Below the pieces are notes generated by a model. The model worked only from the letters and a program-made list of their open reading frames with translations, had not been told where the DNA came from and did not search any database. 64,000 bases of DNA from Ascaphus truei (Eukaryota; Chordata; Amphibia; Anura; Ascaphidae): assembly GCA_036426205.1 (NCBI GenBank), contig CM071570.1, forward strand, positions 138,834,754 to 138,898,753, in the 5' to 3' direction. Shown piece after piece: positions 50,301 to 58,103 of this stretch (position 1 is the stretch's first letter; each line of letters begins with the position of its first letter). The translations under genes were made by a program, and so were the position numbers.

Positions 50301-51286
50301 ATGTGTGTGTGTGTATTATATAATATTTTAATTTTTTTTAAAAAAGACATGTGAGAATAAATTATTTATTAACATTGTGCAACTTTGATAAATATATTCA
50401 CACACACACAGTGACACACACACACAGTGACACACACACACATACAGTGACACACACACACACACACAGTGACACACACATACAGTGACACACACACACA
50501 TACAGTGACACACAAACACATACAGTGACACACACACACATACAGTGACACACACACATACAGTGACACACACACACACAGTGACACACACACACACCTC
50601 TGTGCTGCCTCTACTCTGTCTGGTCTGGTAGCTCTGCTATCTCACCGACACAGTAGGTAAAATGCCGGCTGCAGCCCCATTGGATGGGAGCGGTCACGTG
50701 ACCACGCCTCCGCTCCCCCAAGCGGCAAAATTTCAAACTTGCCTGTCTCTTCTGATTTTCTCAGCCTCCGCACGCATCAGCACGCATGCGGAGGGAGAAA
50801 CTATAGCCGCGCAGATTACAGATGCAGGGGCTTTGTGCATCTGTTCAGCGCGGCTCAGCCCGCCTCAGCGACGCTGATTCCACTATGTCCTAGGCCTTAG
50901 ACTAAATTTTATAATCATCTTAGATCTTCTTTTGTATGATGATTAAGGTTTATTGCAGGCAAGACATGACAATTATTTATGTTGCACAATTTTTTGCTGA
51001 ATTCCTGTTCACATTGTGTGTGTGTGTATGTAACTAAAGAAAATGTCTGTAAAATGTATTTATTGCATAATGTTTGTTTTTGATAGGATCAAAAGAAGCT
51101 CAGTTTTACGCACTGCGCACAGCGAAAGCATTGGCAATGACTGCATTAGATGTTATTTTCAAACCAGATTTGCTGGAAAACGTGCGTGAAGACTTTAAGA
51201 CAGTGAAGCTGATGGAAGAAAGCAGTTTCAGTGGAACAGATAAAGCCAGAGAATCAAGCAGTGGGGCAGGATGTGCCTCGCGCTGA
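26025..51286 (+). CDS. PM20D2: PM20D2, peptidase M20 domain-containing dipeptidase (whole gene)
   Basis: Seven coding exons (26025-26462, 37739-37887, 43075-43217, 46678-46832, 48473-48608, 49554-49661, 51087-51286) total 1,329 nt, or 442 residues plus stop, close to the ~436 of mammalian PM20D2. Every intron is GT-AG and the phases agree. The fold is an M20 metallopeptidase: [15 protein letters not shown] at 105-119 (metal-binding histidine region), [11 protein letters not shown] from 151 (catalytic glutamates 155/156), a lid-domain block YYGKACHAA near 201-209, and HDYYNV from 303. PM20D2 is a cytosolic enzyme that hydrolyses beta-alanyl-lysine and related dipeptides and is thought to clean up side products of carnosine synthase. 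No signal peptide or membrane segment is apparent. All catalytic motifs are intact. Confidence 0.95.
26750..27047 (+). mobile_element. TIR miniature element, first of three abutting
   Basis: Starts TAAGGCCTGGGACATAGT and ends CGAGGCCTAA. Its interior (GACGTCACGGAGCTGG, GGCGAACCGCT, GTGACCGGGCCCTGCG) is homologous to 35421-35746. Another element begins at 27051, only three bases on. Confidence 0.65.
27051..27789 (-). mobile_element. TIR miniature element, inverted copy of 20283-21069
   Basis: Starts TAAGGCCCGCCTCCAGAG and ends GCGGGACCGAGGCCTAA. Its arms match 20283-21069 in reverse, including the block beside the CA core (about 27275-27475). It has no coding capacity. Confidence 0.75.
27788..28050 (+). 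mobile_element. TIR miniature element, third of three abutting
   Basis: Inverted ends TAAGGCTGCGGCCACGCT and (inverted) TAAGGCTGCGGCACCACT. It shares the bases TAA with the end of the preceding element, so insertions may target older element ends. Confidence 0.65.
28428..28490 (+). repeat. hAT-like terminal fragment
   Basis: CAGGGGTGCACAAACTTTTG matches the CAGGGGTG.GCAAACT ends of hAT-type elements seen intact at 33109. No matching right end was found nearby. Confidence 0.4.
28550..29560. other. CpG-rich GC-rich block in intron 1
   Basis: About 1 kb of CpG-rich sequence with G runs (for example 29068-29077 and 29392-29402). Overlapping open frames on both strands are byproducts of GC richness. 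It could be a repeat or an internal CpG island; I cannot distinguish these. Confidence 0.5.
29585..30310. repeat. Degenerate CA / CTGACACACA array
   Basis: Long irregular array of ACACAC with CTGACTGACACACA units and CACCGCACGC interruptions. Translations give cysteine/valine repeats and are not genes. Confidence 0.9.
30420..30690 (-). mobile_element. Degenerate hAT miniature element
   Basis: On the minus strand this contains the GCAAACTGGGGGCGCGAGATTTTC block and the CTCTGCAAG, CCATGGCAAC and ATTTAACTTAAATGC blocks of the family intact at 33109-33402. Its ends are too diverged to place a target duplication. Confidence 0.5.
31222..31513. mobile_element. CpG-dense foldback element
   Basis: The outer ends are inverted (CTATAGTGCCGCCGACGG against TTATAGTGCCGGCGACG). 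Inner arms also pair: CAAGGGCCGTC / GACGGCCCTTG around a centre near 31354, flanked by CAATTTGATTT / AAATCAAATTT. Almost the whole 292 bp can fold into one hairpin. No coding capacity. Confidence 0.75.
32149..32549 (+). mobile_element. Degenerate hAT miniature element with a nested copy
   Basis: Starts CAGCGGTGTGCAAACTGGGG and has the GCATTTAAATTAAATG block of the family intact at 33109. A smaller member (32398-32533) sits inside its 3' part. A possible right end TACCCCTG at 32542-32549 has no matching duplication. Confidence 0.5.
32398..32533 (+). mobile_element. hAT miniature element, 136 bp, 8-bp duplication
   Basis: Starts CAGGGGTGCGAGATTTTC and ends TTTTGCGCACCCCTG. It is flanked by perfect AGTTAATA duplications at 32390-32397 and 32534-32541. 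Eight-base duplications and these ends are diagnostic of hAT transposition. Confidence 0.85.
32680..32980 (+). repeat. Interspersed repeat, family of 5600-6060
   Basis: Contains CAGGAGAACCAATCGATCGG followed by CAGCTTAGGTAATTA, matching 5985-6035 and, inverted, 43785-43840. TTGCTTGGATTGCC near 32881 recurs near 38610 and 52180. Boundaries are approximate. Confidence 0.45.
33109..33402 (+). mobile_element. hAT miniature element, 294 bp, 8-bp duplication
   Basis: Ends CAGGGGTGTGCAAACT and, inverted, CAGGGGTGCGTAAACT. Perfect CATTAGAG duplications lie at 33101-33108 and 33403-33410. It has no transposase and would need a hAT enzyme supplied in trans. Confidence 0.9.
33411..35420. other. No gene seen
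   Basis: AT-rich intronic sequence. A 134-codon frame at 34402-34806 contains a poly-lysine run from an A tract and no domain. Confidence 0.5.
35421..35746 (+). mobile_element. TIR miniature element
   Basis: Inverted ends TTGGGCTGCGTCCATAGG and (inverted) TTAGGCTGCGTCCAGGG. The interior matches 26750-27047 (GTGACGTCACGG, AGGCGAACCGCT, CGTGACTGGCCCTGCG). Confidence 0.7.
35769..35879. repeat. Hairpin-forming inverted repeat
   Basis: GGTGCACATACAGCTGCCGG and its inverted partner ending CAGCTGTATGCGCACC form arms of about 26 bp with few mismatches around a ~55-bp loop. Confidence 0.7.
36288..36328 (-). ncRNA. Hammerhead-ribozyme-like motif (degenerate)
   Basis: On the minus strand an exact CTGATGAG box (36318-36325) is followed by a short insert and an exact GAAAC box (36300-36304), then ATGTCGTC. 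These are the invariant core boxes of a hammerhead ribozyme in the right order. The intervening stem II is poorly paired (GACCC against GCAT), so this copy is probably inactive. Penelope-like elements are known to carry such motifs. Confidence 0.35.
37739..37887 (+). CDS. PM20D2: PM20D2 coding exon 2
   Basis: Begins [15 protein letters not shown] after a TTCCCTAG acceptor and ends within a codon before GTGAGT. It carries the paired catalytic glutamates (155/156) and the [11 protein letters not shown] block typical of the family. 149 nt, leaving two bases of residue 196 for exon 3 to complete. Confidence 0.95.
38045..38340 (-). mobile_element. Degenerate TIR miniature element
   Basis: On the minus strand its GACGTCACAGAGCTGGTTCG and CATTTGGCGAACC blocks match 35421-35746. 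The left end GAGGCCTTGTCCAGGGTGACG is recognisable; the right end is eroded. Confidence 0.5.
38510..38630. mobile_element. Short inverted-repeat element
   Basis: TTTAAAAAGGCAATCC at the left and GGATTGCCCTTTTTAAA at the right form nearly perfect 16-17-bp inverted ends. The interior ACAGAACTGATTTATTA block recurs, inverted, near 5700. Confidence 0.65.
38823..39143. mobile_element. Tigger/pogo-like miniature element
   Basis: Inverted ends CAGGCATACCCCGCTTTAA and (inverted) CAGGCATACCCTGCATTAA with TA on both sides (38821-38822 and 39144-39145). CAGGCATACC with TA duplication is typical of Tigger/pogo members of the Tc1-mariner group. 321 bp, no coding capacity. Confidence 0.85.
39874..40143. 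repeat. Inverted repeat with hammerhead-like GAAAC motif
   Basis: CAGTCCCACTTAGC (39874-39887) and GCTAAGTGGGACAG (40130-40143) are inverted copies. The left arm runs straight into CGAAACACATG (39888-39898), as at other Penelope-like sites in the window. Confidence 0.5.
41339..41370. repeat. TA microsatellite
   Basis: Short run of TATATA interrupted by one CATATA; ordinary simple sequence in intron 2. Confidence 0.85.
43075..43217 (+). CDS. PM20D2: PM20D2 coding exon 3
   Basis: A TTTCCTAG acceptor is followed by T, completing residue 196 (Asp), then [19 protein letters not shown] and [12 protein letters not shown]. The GK.CHAA..PWEG block is the conserved start of the M20 dimerisation/lid domain, with histidine 207. 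The donor is CATG|GTGAGA. 143 nt. Confidence 0.95.
43720..43960 (-). repeat. Interspersed repeat, inverted copy of the 5600-6060 family
   Basis: On the minus strand it contains ATCGATTACAGGAGAACAG followed by ATCGATCGGCAACTTGGC, matching the + strand blocks at 5985 and 32775. Confidence 0.45.
45296..46122. mobile_element. hAT-type element with long inverted ends
   Basis: The left arm (45296-45363) and inverted right arm (46045-46122) share AGGATATCCCTGCTTCAGC, CACAGGTGG and CCACCAACAGG blocks. The right end, inverted, is CAGGGGTGGGCAACTCCTG, a widespread vertebrate hAT terminus. Inside are a second inverted pair (AACAGTGTAGAGCCAAGGAG at 45370-45389 and its inverse near 45550-45570) and a hammerhead-like motif. 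No transposase and no clear 8-bp duplication. Confidence 0.7.
45400..45436 (+). ncRNA. Hammerhead-like motif with stem II
   Basis: GTTGAGAAA is followed by a hairpin GTCCC-TAT-GGGAT (45412-45424), then GAAACGCGTTGG. The stem and the GAAAC box fit a hammerhead core, but the CTGATGA box is degraded. Probably a decayed Penelope-type motif. Confidence 0.35.
46158..46355. mobile_element. Tigger-like miniature element
   Basis: Starts CAGGTAGTCCTCGTTTTCCG and ends GGAAAAGCGAGGACT, forming inverted ends. It has several TCCGACG/CGTCGGA pairs inside. The TA duplication is not preserved. Confidence 0.55.
46678..46832 (+). CDS. PM20D2: PM20D2 coding exon 4
   Basis: A TTTCCAG acceptor; the phase-1 join restores glycine, then [13 protein letters not shown]. 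It ends AATGCR before GTAAGT in phase 0. The NIIP and [12 protein letters not shown] blocks are conserved features of the M20 lid domain. 155 nt. Confidence 0.95.
47740..48080. repeat. GT/G-rich minisatellite
   Basis: Irregular ~45-60-bp units built on GTAGAGGGGGGCTGCAGTGTG and TTTGTGGGTG, with long G runs around 47970 and 48010. Open frames here reflect the repeat. Confidence 0.8.
48473..48608 (+). CDS. PM20D2: PM20D2 coding exon 5
   Basis: Follows TCCATTGCAG and begins [16 protein letters not shown] at residue 296. The HDYYNV motif is the conserved return to the catalytic domain. It ends LNGLSG across a phase-1 GTAAAG donor. 136 nt. Confidence 0.95.
48691..49294. mobile_element. TIR miniature element in intron 5
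   Basis: Starts TAAGGCTAGGTCCTCGCTGC and ends GTGCAGCGGGGCCTTAGCCTTA, forming inverted ends of about 20 bp with CpG-rich arms. It fills most of the 945-bp intron between exons 5 and 6. Confidence 0.75.
49554..49661 (+). CDS. PM20D2: PM20D2 coding exon 6
   Basis: An AATCGTAG acceptor, then (G)[16 protein letters not shown] and [19 protein letters not shown] and the H-T-EEYTEA block are family signatures that complete the active-site region. The donor is CAG|GTGAGC, phase 1. 108 nt. Confidence 0.95.
50020..50899. mobile_element. TIR miniature element with GT/TA/CA microsatellite core
   Basis: The 18-bp ends TAAGGCCTGGGACATAGT and (inverted) TAAGGCCTAGGACATAGT differ at one base. The core (50120-50320 and 50398-50600) is a GT array, a TA array, and then CA units spaced by GTGACA. 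A truncated relative is at 56650. It lies in intron 6. Confidence 0.85.
51087..51286 (+). CDS. PM20D2: PM20D2 coding exon 7 and stop
   Basis: A TTTGATAG acceptor, then (G)[21 protein letters not shown] and a divergent serine-rich tail ending at TGA 51284-51286. The long helix before the tail is conserved; the last ~25 residues are not and match the usual length variation of the family. Confidence 0.95.
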
Positions 51287-52612
51287 ACAGTCCAATACTA
51301 GGATAGTTTTGTTTAGGGCGCGGAGACATTTTTCTAGATTGTGCCACAGTACAGGAAATATCTTGTGTGGACTAATTTACTGGTTCTTTTGAAACAAATG
51401 GTTTTCAGTTCTAGTTTACTCGATACAAGACAAATTAAGAGCGTAAACCTTGGACACAGTCTATACTGCCCTTAAAGAGGTTGTTGTATTCAATATCTCA
51501 CATAAAACACTAGACTGGCTATTAAGGTTACCTTAATGATGACCTGAACATAGGCCTTATCTGTTGTCTTCTGTCCATAGAATGGTCTGTTACATACAAT
51601 AATATTGTGTTTTTAATGATTCCTGAATGGTAATTTGTTTATATGTTGTGTAGCGATGTACAGAGTTTAACGAATCAAACTATGCACAAGTTGCCATTTT
51701 TGAGTTGAGAGAAAAGGCGCTGCTGAGTCAGAGTTTACAAGCGCTTTCGCCAAGCAAATTTGTTTAAAGATGTGGTTCCGCCTAGTGTCTTTTTTTTTTT
51801 TTTTTCCCCTCTTAATTTTTTCTTTCTAGATGGGAAGCAGAGGTCTCCGCACCTGAATAACGTTCATTTGAGCTCTGGAGGGAAGCTTCTGTTTCCTGAG
51901 ATACTTACCTCCGAAAGTACCCCTAGTACCATCCATAACGGAGTAAACAAAGAGTGTTTAAATTTCCCACTGCACGGGAGTCGATAGGAATCCACAACAT
52001 CATCCATTGTGGCTTCCTATTGACCTGCATGCCACACGAGATTTAAGTGGTTCAGGAAGTACTGTCGGCACCTACAGAAGTAAATATCTCGGGAAGCAGG
52101 GGGTCCTTCGAGCTGAATTGAACACAGTTCAGCTCCAGAGAGCCCTTGCGTAACCACCTGCTGAAATTTAAAAAAAAATTTTTTTGCTTGGATTGCTGCT
52201 TTAACATGCTAATCTGAGATTAATTTTGCGGCTTTGTTTGCCCTTGGAGGCCTTGCGAAATGTTTCAAAAGGAATCAAAGTTGGGGAGAAAAACGCTTAC
52301 AATTTTGCAGATGCTATTGCAGTTTTGCAAATCTCTAATCTTTTATTGTATAATAGAATATTTTTTTTGTCTGCCATTGCATAGCAACATAATTTGCTAA
52401 TATAATTCTTATGTTTTAATATGCTTTTTGTTAAAAATGTATGTCTTTTATTCTATAGATTTGTGACATGTTTCTTTGCAAGTTCTGTTTTCAATGAAGG
52501 ATAATCATGTTAAGTGGATGAATTATCAATGTGAAACACAAGATAAAAATACATGTTATTAAATGTGCTTGTATAATCATTGACTGCTTAATAAAATGTA
52601 CATTTTAACCTT
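51287..52612 (+). other. PM20D2: PM20D2 3' UTR
   Basis: Untranslated sequence from the stop to about 15-20 bp beyond the first AATAAA (52590-52595). A T-rich tract near 51790 and a block around 51870-52145 resembling dispersed repeats elsewhere are included. The 3' end is inferred from the signal only. Confidence 0.5.
52590..52595 (+). terminator. PM20D2: Poly(A) signal of PM20D2
   Basis: Canonical AATAAA, the first seen downstream of the stop codon. Confidence 0.55.
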
Positions 52613-53137
52613 TCAAAACTAGATATTTTGTGCATGCAGGGATTTTTGATCATTCAGAACCAGCACCTGTAGAACCCAGTTAGTGAATGGGTTAAACTCA
52701 AAATAAGTAATAAACCAAATCAATAGTTATTTGCTAATTTAAAGTAGGACAGTGCCGAAAACAACAGTAAATTATGTTCCAGGAGAAAGGAGCTGATAAT
52801 AAAAAAAATCAAATGAACATTATTGACAATGGGTTTCCTGTATACGTACAGCATGTCTGATATACCTGATCCTCCATTTGCTTGTTTGGTTTGGTTGTAG
52901 AAGTGTAAAGAAATGTGTGCAACCCAAATGAAACATTATTTTCAGAATTAAAAGATAAAACCGTATGGCTCTTAAAAAAAAAAAAATCAAACTTTTTTTT
53001 TTTTTTTTTTAAATATTGCGTATTTCATACCCTTTTTTTGGTCCACGGTCTCACAAAATAAAAACAGTGTCTGAATATTTAAAATAAAAAAGTGCTATCG
53101 GAAATTGCCATTGTTAATTGTTTATTTTTATAACCCA

Positions 53138-53262
53138 GCTGTAATTATTTCCTTTTATCTAAACCGTTTTCTGTATGGCATAAATCGCAGCACTAATTAC
53201 CAGCTGTAATTATTTCCTTTATCTAAACCGTTTTCTGTATGGCATAAATCGCAGTACTAATA
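53138..53262. repeat. 62-bp tandem duplication
   Basis: Two nearly identical copies of a unit containing CAGCTGTAATTATTTCC and GTTTTCTGTATGGCATAAAT. The high identity suggests a recent duplication. Confidence 0.9.
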
Positions 53263-54345
53263 CTAATACACTAATATCGTGAAATATTGTGGTGCTTTGT
53301 AAATAACCTGAATACGCTTCATTGCTGACTATTGTGTGCATAAATAAAATCCTCTAAAAGATGCATTGTATCTGAATTCAAATTAATTGAATGTGGAATT
53401 TCTCATCCGTAATTGGAGATAAAAAATTGTTATGAAAATGCTAGATATGAGCGAAAAACAATCAAGTGATACAGAATATAGGGAATAAGAAAAGATTAGT
53501 ATGGCACATGGCCTGAAGATCAAATTATCTAGTATTTTTCCCTTGTCTGACTAATAATTACTTATCATTTGGCTCCCTGCTTTCGTTTAAAGTTTTTGTT
53601 TTTCTCTGCACCTGTGAGTACGTGACCTGCATATGGGCCATGTGTTAATACACAGCTACCTAGCTGACCCATTTTTCATCTTCCTCAAAGGTCCCTCAAA
53701 TGAGTAATATCGCCCCTCACTCCGTCCCAATATACCACCTGTCACAGACAGCAGACTTGTGAGCACGGCTTGGATATGCAACAAGGGTTAATACACACTG
53801 CTACTATAGCCAACTCACCTTTCTCCTCTGCAATGTACTTTCAATCATATCTATCCGTTGCTGCCACCACCCCTCAGATAGGCAAATAAAATATGTGATA
53901 AAGATATATATTCCAGGGTCTAAGGTCCCTATTTATTAAAGAAAACTATGCACCTAACACACACACATCGAGAGGCAGGAGATCCCCTCGCAGGTCTAGG
54001 TAGGTAGGAAGCGCGCCAGTGAGGGCGCAAATGATGGATCCTTACAGGTTGCGCCTGTGCTCTCCACATGCACGCCTGCATCAAATTTGACAGCCTAGTG
54101 TCTATTTTTGCAAGAGGAACCGTTATCTTTTTTTTTGACACCCCTTAGTCATGATGATTGTGGTATGATTTGATTTATCTTATTCAATGATTCCAAATAT
54201 GTAGAAAAAAGAGGGACAAGTGCATAACTCACATAGAATAGTAAACGTGTATATTGTAAATGGTAAAAAGGTGAGTATCGCATGTACATCAGAACAAATC
54301 TTATGGGCATTTCATGTTACAAAGACATGGGTTACCGCAAAGAGA
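53263..54345. other. No gene seen
   Basis: AT-rich intergenic sequence with no recognisable element or coding region. Confidence 0.5.
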
Positions 54346-54349
54346 TGCA

Positions 54350-55300
54350 ACTTCTTCACACGCCACAGGTGGTCAGCGTCGCGTCTCTCTGGCCAGGGAG
54401 CAGCAAGATGAGGTAAGGGAAGAAAACCTTTCAACCAAGTGAACGCGTTCCAGACGTCAAGAAGTACAGCAATTGGGCTGCTTGTGTAACGGCAGTGGTA
54501 GGTCACGTCCATGGTCCCAATAGTTAAACACAAACACTACCGGCAAAGAGGCAAGTAGCTTTCAGTAGACGTCGAACACCATAGTGTATCAAGCAGCGGC
54601 TAATGACGTCACCGAACCCGTCAGTGATAGCGACCATATGGCAGGACGGCAGGGAGCCTGAATAAAACCGCAAGCATCAGTAGCAATTGTTGTGTATAAA
54701 CAGTACAGAGCACAATAAATTCCAACACCACAGTGCATCAAGCGGCGGCTAATGATGTCACCGAAACCGTCACTGATAGCGACCATACGGCAGGACGTCA
54801 GAGAGCCAGAATGAAATGGCAAGCACCAGTGCGTTTTTCACATTAAGCATTTTAGTCTGTCCCAGTATTTTGCCCTTCTTAAAGTGCTTGACGTAAATAA
54901 TTTGCAGTGTGTGCTGGCAAACACCTTGAAATTTTCAGGATAGTTAAGGGCAATATACAGCACATCATGTACCGAGTTTTAAGTTAATCGGGGTATGTTT
55001 TGACACTAATTCACATTAAGCACTTTTTATTATGCATTTTCCACTTTCCGAAAGTGTACATAATTTGCAGTGCATGTTATGAAAAGCCATGAACATTTCA
55101 GGATAGGTTAGGGGAGTGCAAAGCATGTACTGTGCAAAGTTTGAAGGCAATTGGTGTATGTCTTGGCACATTTATCCACATTAAGCGTTTTTCACATTAA
55201 GCATTTTAGTCTGCCCCGTGGCAATTGCAGTGCATAGACAATCCAGAGCTCGGTAAATTCCAACGTGTTTCGTAGAACAAACTACTTAATCGGGGAATAA
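54350..55300 (-). mobile_element. Penelope-like element debris, partly inverted relative to 55.7-56.3 kb
   Basis: The block CACGCCACAGGTGGTCAGCG (54359-54378) is the inverse of sequence near 55840-55860. Two direct copies of about 100-150 bp (from 54576 and 54728) share GGCGGCTAATGA, GTCACCGAA and AGCGACCATA, and recur inverted near 55745-55770. A hammerhead-like motif is at 55261-55296. Confidence 0.5.
55261..55296 (-). ncRNA. Hammerhead-like motif with intact stem II
   Basis: On the minus strand CCGATTAA (a degraded CTGATGA box) is followed by a perfect GTAG...CTAC stem, then GAAACACGTTGG. It lies within Penelope-like sequence, where such motifs are expected. Confidence 0.4.
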
Positions 55301-55859
55301 GCCATGTCCAAATGGATGGGATATTTAAACCCCTGTGTCTGATGTGACAGGTCGAGCAGGGAGGTTGTGTCTGGTCAATCAGATGAGATCGGGGCTAATC
55401 GCAGAGCTGGCCATGATAAACAATCAGTGATATAACAACATAGATCCACTTTAATAAAAAAATACACACAAAAATGAAAATACACTAAAAAACACAATAA
55501 AACCAAATGACGCAAGTGTGGTGTGACTAATGAATCAGGACAGCTGAAACGAGAGAAAGAATAATAGAGATGCCAGTACATAAGTCCAGATCTACAATTA
55601 GTCTGTGGAGAGATTGCTTGATATATAGAACTACGTAGAGAGATCATGAAAATCGCAAACATATGATGGGCATAGAGGTAATTCCATAATATAAAGGGCA
55701 AAGGGAGGTTCCAAATTGTTGGAGACTAGTAATAATTGGTTTTGGTGATGTCATTAGCTGCCGCTTGATGCACTGTGGTGTTGAAATTTATTGCGCTGTG
55801 GACTGTCTATTTGCTACAATTGCCATTCCTGCTCCCTGATGCTGATCACCTGTGGCGTG

Positions 55860-56330
55860 TGGAGAAATTGCGTCTTGCGGTAACCAACTTATGGAACGCT
55901 TTATGCGGCAAACTGATTCCTTATCTGACAGTGAGATGACAAGACAATTTCAGATTGATCATTTTCTGAATTGTCGTTCGAAGGGGGTTATTATTTGACG
56001 TGCCCATGCAATTTAATTTACATCGGTATGACGACTAGGGAGGTTCGTTTTAGAATACTAGAACACTGTCGTAATATTAAATTTGCGCAAAGGGATATTA
56101 ATTCTTGTAAAAAAAATCTCATCTGTGGCCAGACATTTTCTGCAGAAACATAATGCGGATAACACTACACTTTCCGCCTTTGCTATTGACCGCATGTCCC
56201 TCGGCATAAGAGGGGGAGATATTGAAAGATCCCTCTTACAGAAAGAGTGCTGCTGGATAGTGCAGTTGGGTTCCATGATGCCCAAAGGCATCAATGACTA
56301 TCTGGGTTTTGCCATGTTTCTGTAGTAAAT
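55860..56330 (+). pseudogene. Penelope-like element GIY-YIG endonuclease end (frameshifted)
   Basis: Frame 55971-56153 encodes YYLTCPCNLIYIGMTTREV followed by RFRILEHCRNI, the start of the GIY-YIG endonuclease domain at the C-terminus of Penelope-like polyproteins. The next part (VARHFLQKHNA, then IRGGDIERSLLQKECCWI and MMPKGIND) continues in another frame from about 56100. A further shift near 55985 separates the upstream NCRSKG-like block. The enzyme would nick target DNA during retrotransposition; this copy is inactive. No reverse transcriptase domain is visible upstream, so it is 5' truncated. Confidence 0.8.
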
Positions 56331-56649
56331 GTACTGTATGAGTTTATGGATTTCTGGAGGTTTATGATGCATCAGTAACATTTGTTTTTTATTGATGTAT
56401 ATATATTTTTTTATTACTATTTATGTTATTTTCAGTTGCACTATGGTATCTTTCTCCCGCCCCCCCGCCTCTTTTCATTTTAACTTTTTAGCTTGTTTTT
56501 TTCTTATGTCTTTTGACCACCACTCCAGATATATATCCTTCCAATTATACACAGCAACAGACATCTTTATTCAAATATGATGGATCCTTATAATGGGACT
56601 CAAGATGTGTGCATGCTGGTGTTTATCTTGGACATCGCGTGGCAAGACT

Positions 56650-56790
56650 TAGGCCTGGGACATAGTAGGGTGAGCAGCGCTGAGCCGCGCTGAGGGGAAA
56701 CATTATCCTTATCAGCGCGGCTTTAGACTGCGCTTCCGCAGGCGTGCGGAGGCGTGTGGAAATGCAGGAGACAGGCAAATTTGAAATATA
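56650..56790 (+). mobile_element. Truncated TIR miniature element
   Basis: TAGGCCTGGGACATAGTAGG and CGCTGAGCCGCGCTGAG match the inverted right half of 50020-50899. The other end is missing. Confidence 0.65.
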
Positions 56791-56860
56791 TATCCAAAAT
56801 AGTACAAAATAATTTTTATTATAATCAAACACATATATATAAGAAACAGAAGTGCATGCC

Positions 56861-57460
56861 TGTAAGGGAGCCATGGAGTTAAACTCCCTTTACAGGGGAG
56901 GAAACTGCTCTGGTGTTGGGTTTCATGCATGTGCTGTGTGAAATGCCTAATTGAGCAGGGAGTCCCTGTTGGAGTCTGTTAGAAGAACACAGACAACAGA
57001 GCTCCCGCCCGCAGGGATACAGGCTTGTTCACCAGAGAGTTTTATCTGGGAACAGTGGGGAACCCAAAGTCCCACAGAGCAGAGAAGCCTGCACGGATAG
57101 GGCAGAAGACTTTCTGGGAGTAGCAGGACTTCAAAGCCTGCATCTGGAGAAATCGGAGACGCCAGACCAGAACACAGTCAGATAAGACTTTATATATTGT
57201 TCCCTGCTATTGTCTTTATATGTTTTGGACTGGGAACTGGCCTACCCACCCAGTCAGATAGAAAGGGCCGGAGTAATATTTATTTAGTCTCCTAACGTGG
57301 AGTAGGTGTTTGTTTTATGATTTTTGTTTTGCCTTAAAGGGGCAGTAGCCCCAATATTTTATTTGTTTAGTGGAGAATAAAATCACTAAAATATTATAGT
57401 TTACCCAGAAATGCATGTGTGGATTCTTCTCTTATCTCGCCTACATGTCGCTCCATCACA
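56861..57460 (+). mobile_element. 5' LTR
   Basis: TGTAAGGGAG to CCATCACA. It matches the 3' LTR except for about 210 bp absent from the latter after a CTGGAGAAATC block and a ~35-bp insertion present only there. AATAAA occurs near 57378. Confidence 0.85.
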
Positions 57461-57462
57461 TA

Positions 57463-57480
57463 TGGTGTCAAAAGTAGGAT
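57463..57480 (+). promoter_or_regulatory. Primer binding site
   Basis: TGGTGTCAAAAGTAGGAT begins two bases after the LTR and resembles the minus-strand primer site at 4291-4308. Confidence 0.6.
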
Positions 57481-57619
57481 GTAGCTTCTCCAGAGGTCTA
57501 CAGAAGAAACACATGCAGTGGGCAACAGATTAAAGAGCCACAAATCCAGGCAGAAGGACAAGGATCACTGTACTGAATAAAGCAACAAAATGAGGCTGAC
57601 AACAGACGGTTATCCACGA

Positions 57620-58010
57620 GCGGTACTGGTTCTGGAAGCAAAGAGAGCAAGACAGCTACAGACAGTGACCCACGAGAGGTACTGATTCTTGGAGTGAAGT
57701 CTGCACCACCAGGAGTGTGGGGAAAAAAAACAGTGGGTTTTCAAAATGGCTGCGCTGAAGCAGCGAAATGAATACAGACGGTGACCCACAAGCGGTACTG
57801 ATTCTGGAAGTAAAGTCTGTCACACCGCATAGGACTACCAGATGTTATTGGAGTATACGCAGGAAAAGTGTGAAAGAGTTGATGCGAAGCTGCGCTGAAG
57901 CAGGGAATGAATAAAGATGTGACCTACGTGAGGTACTGATTCTGGAAGTAAAGTCTTCCACACCGCACAGAACTACCAGATGTGATTGGAGTATATGCAG
58001 GAAAAGTGTG
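57620..58010 (+). repeat. Diverged tandem repeats in element leader
   Basis: A GGTACTGATTCTGGAAG block starts at about 57622, 57678, 57794 and 57932. The last two lie in longer ~138-bp repeats that also share GGAGTATA and GCAGGAAAAGTGTGAAA. Non-coding leader before the element's frames. Confidence 0.75.
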
Positions 58011-58103
58011 AAAATGTGGATGCAAAAGTTTTAACTGATGGTTTGCTGAAGTCCAGGCTGCACAGCGACAGCGAGACGCAACAGCAAACTGCCTATTGGA
58101 TGT

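Noticed and set aside
54576..54830. CTAATGA...CGAAAC blocks as hammerhead ribozymes
   Set aside because: The sequence between the boxes cannot form stem II and the first box is altered, unlike 45400 and 55261.
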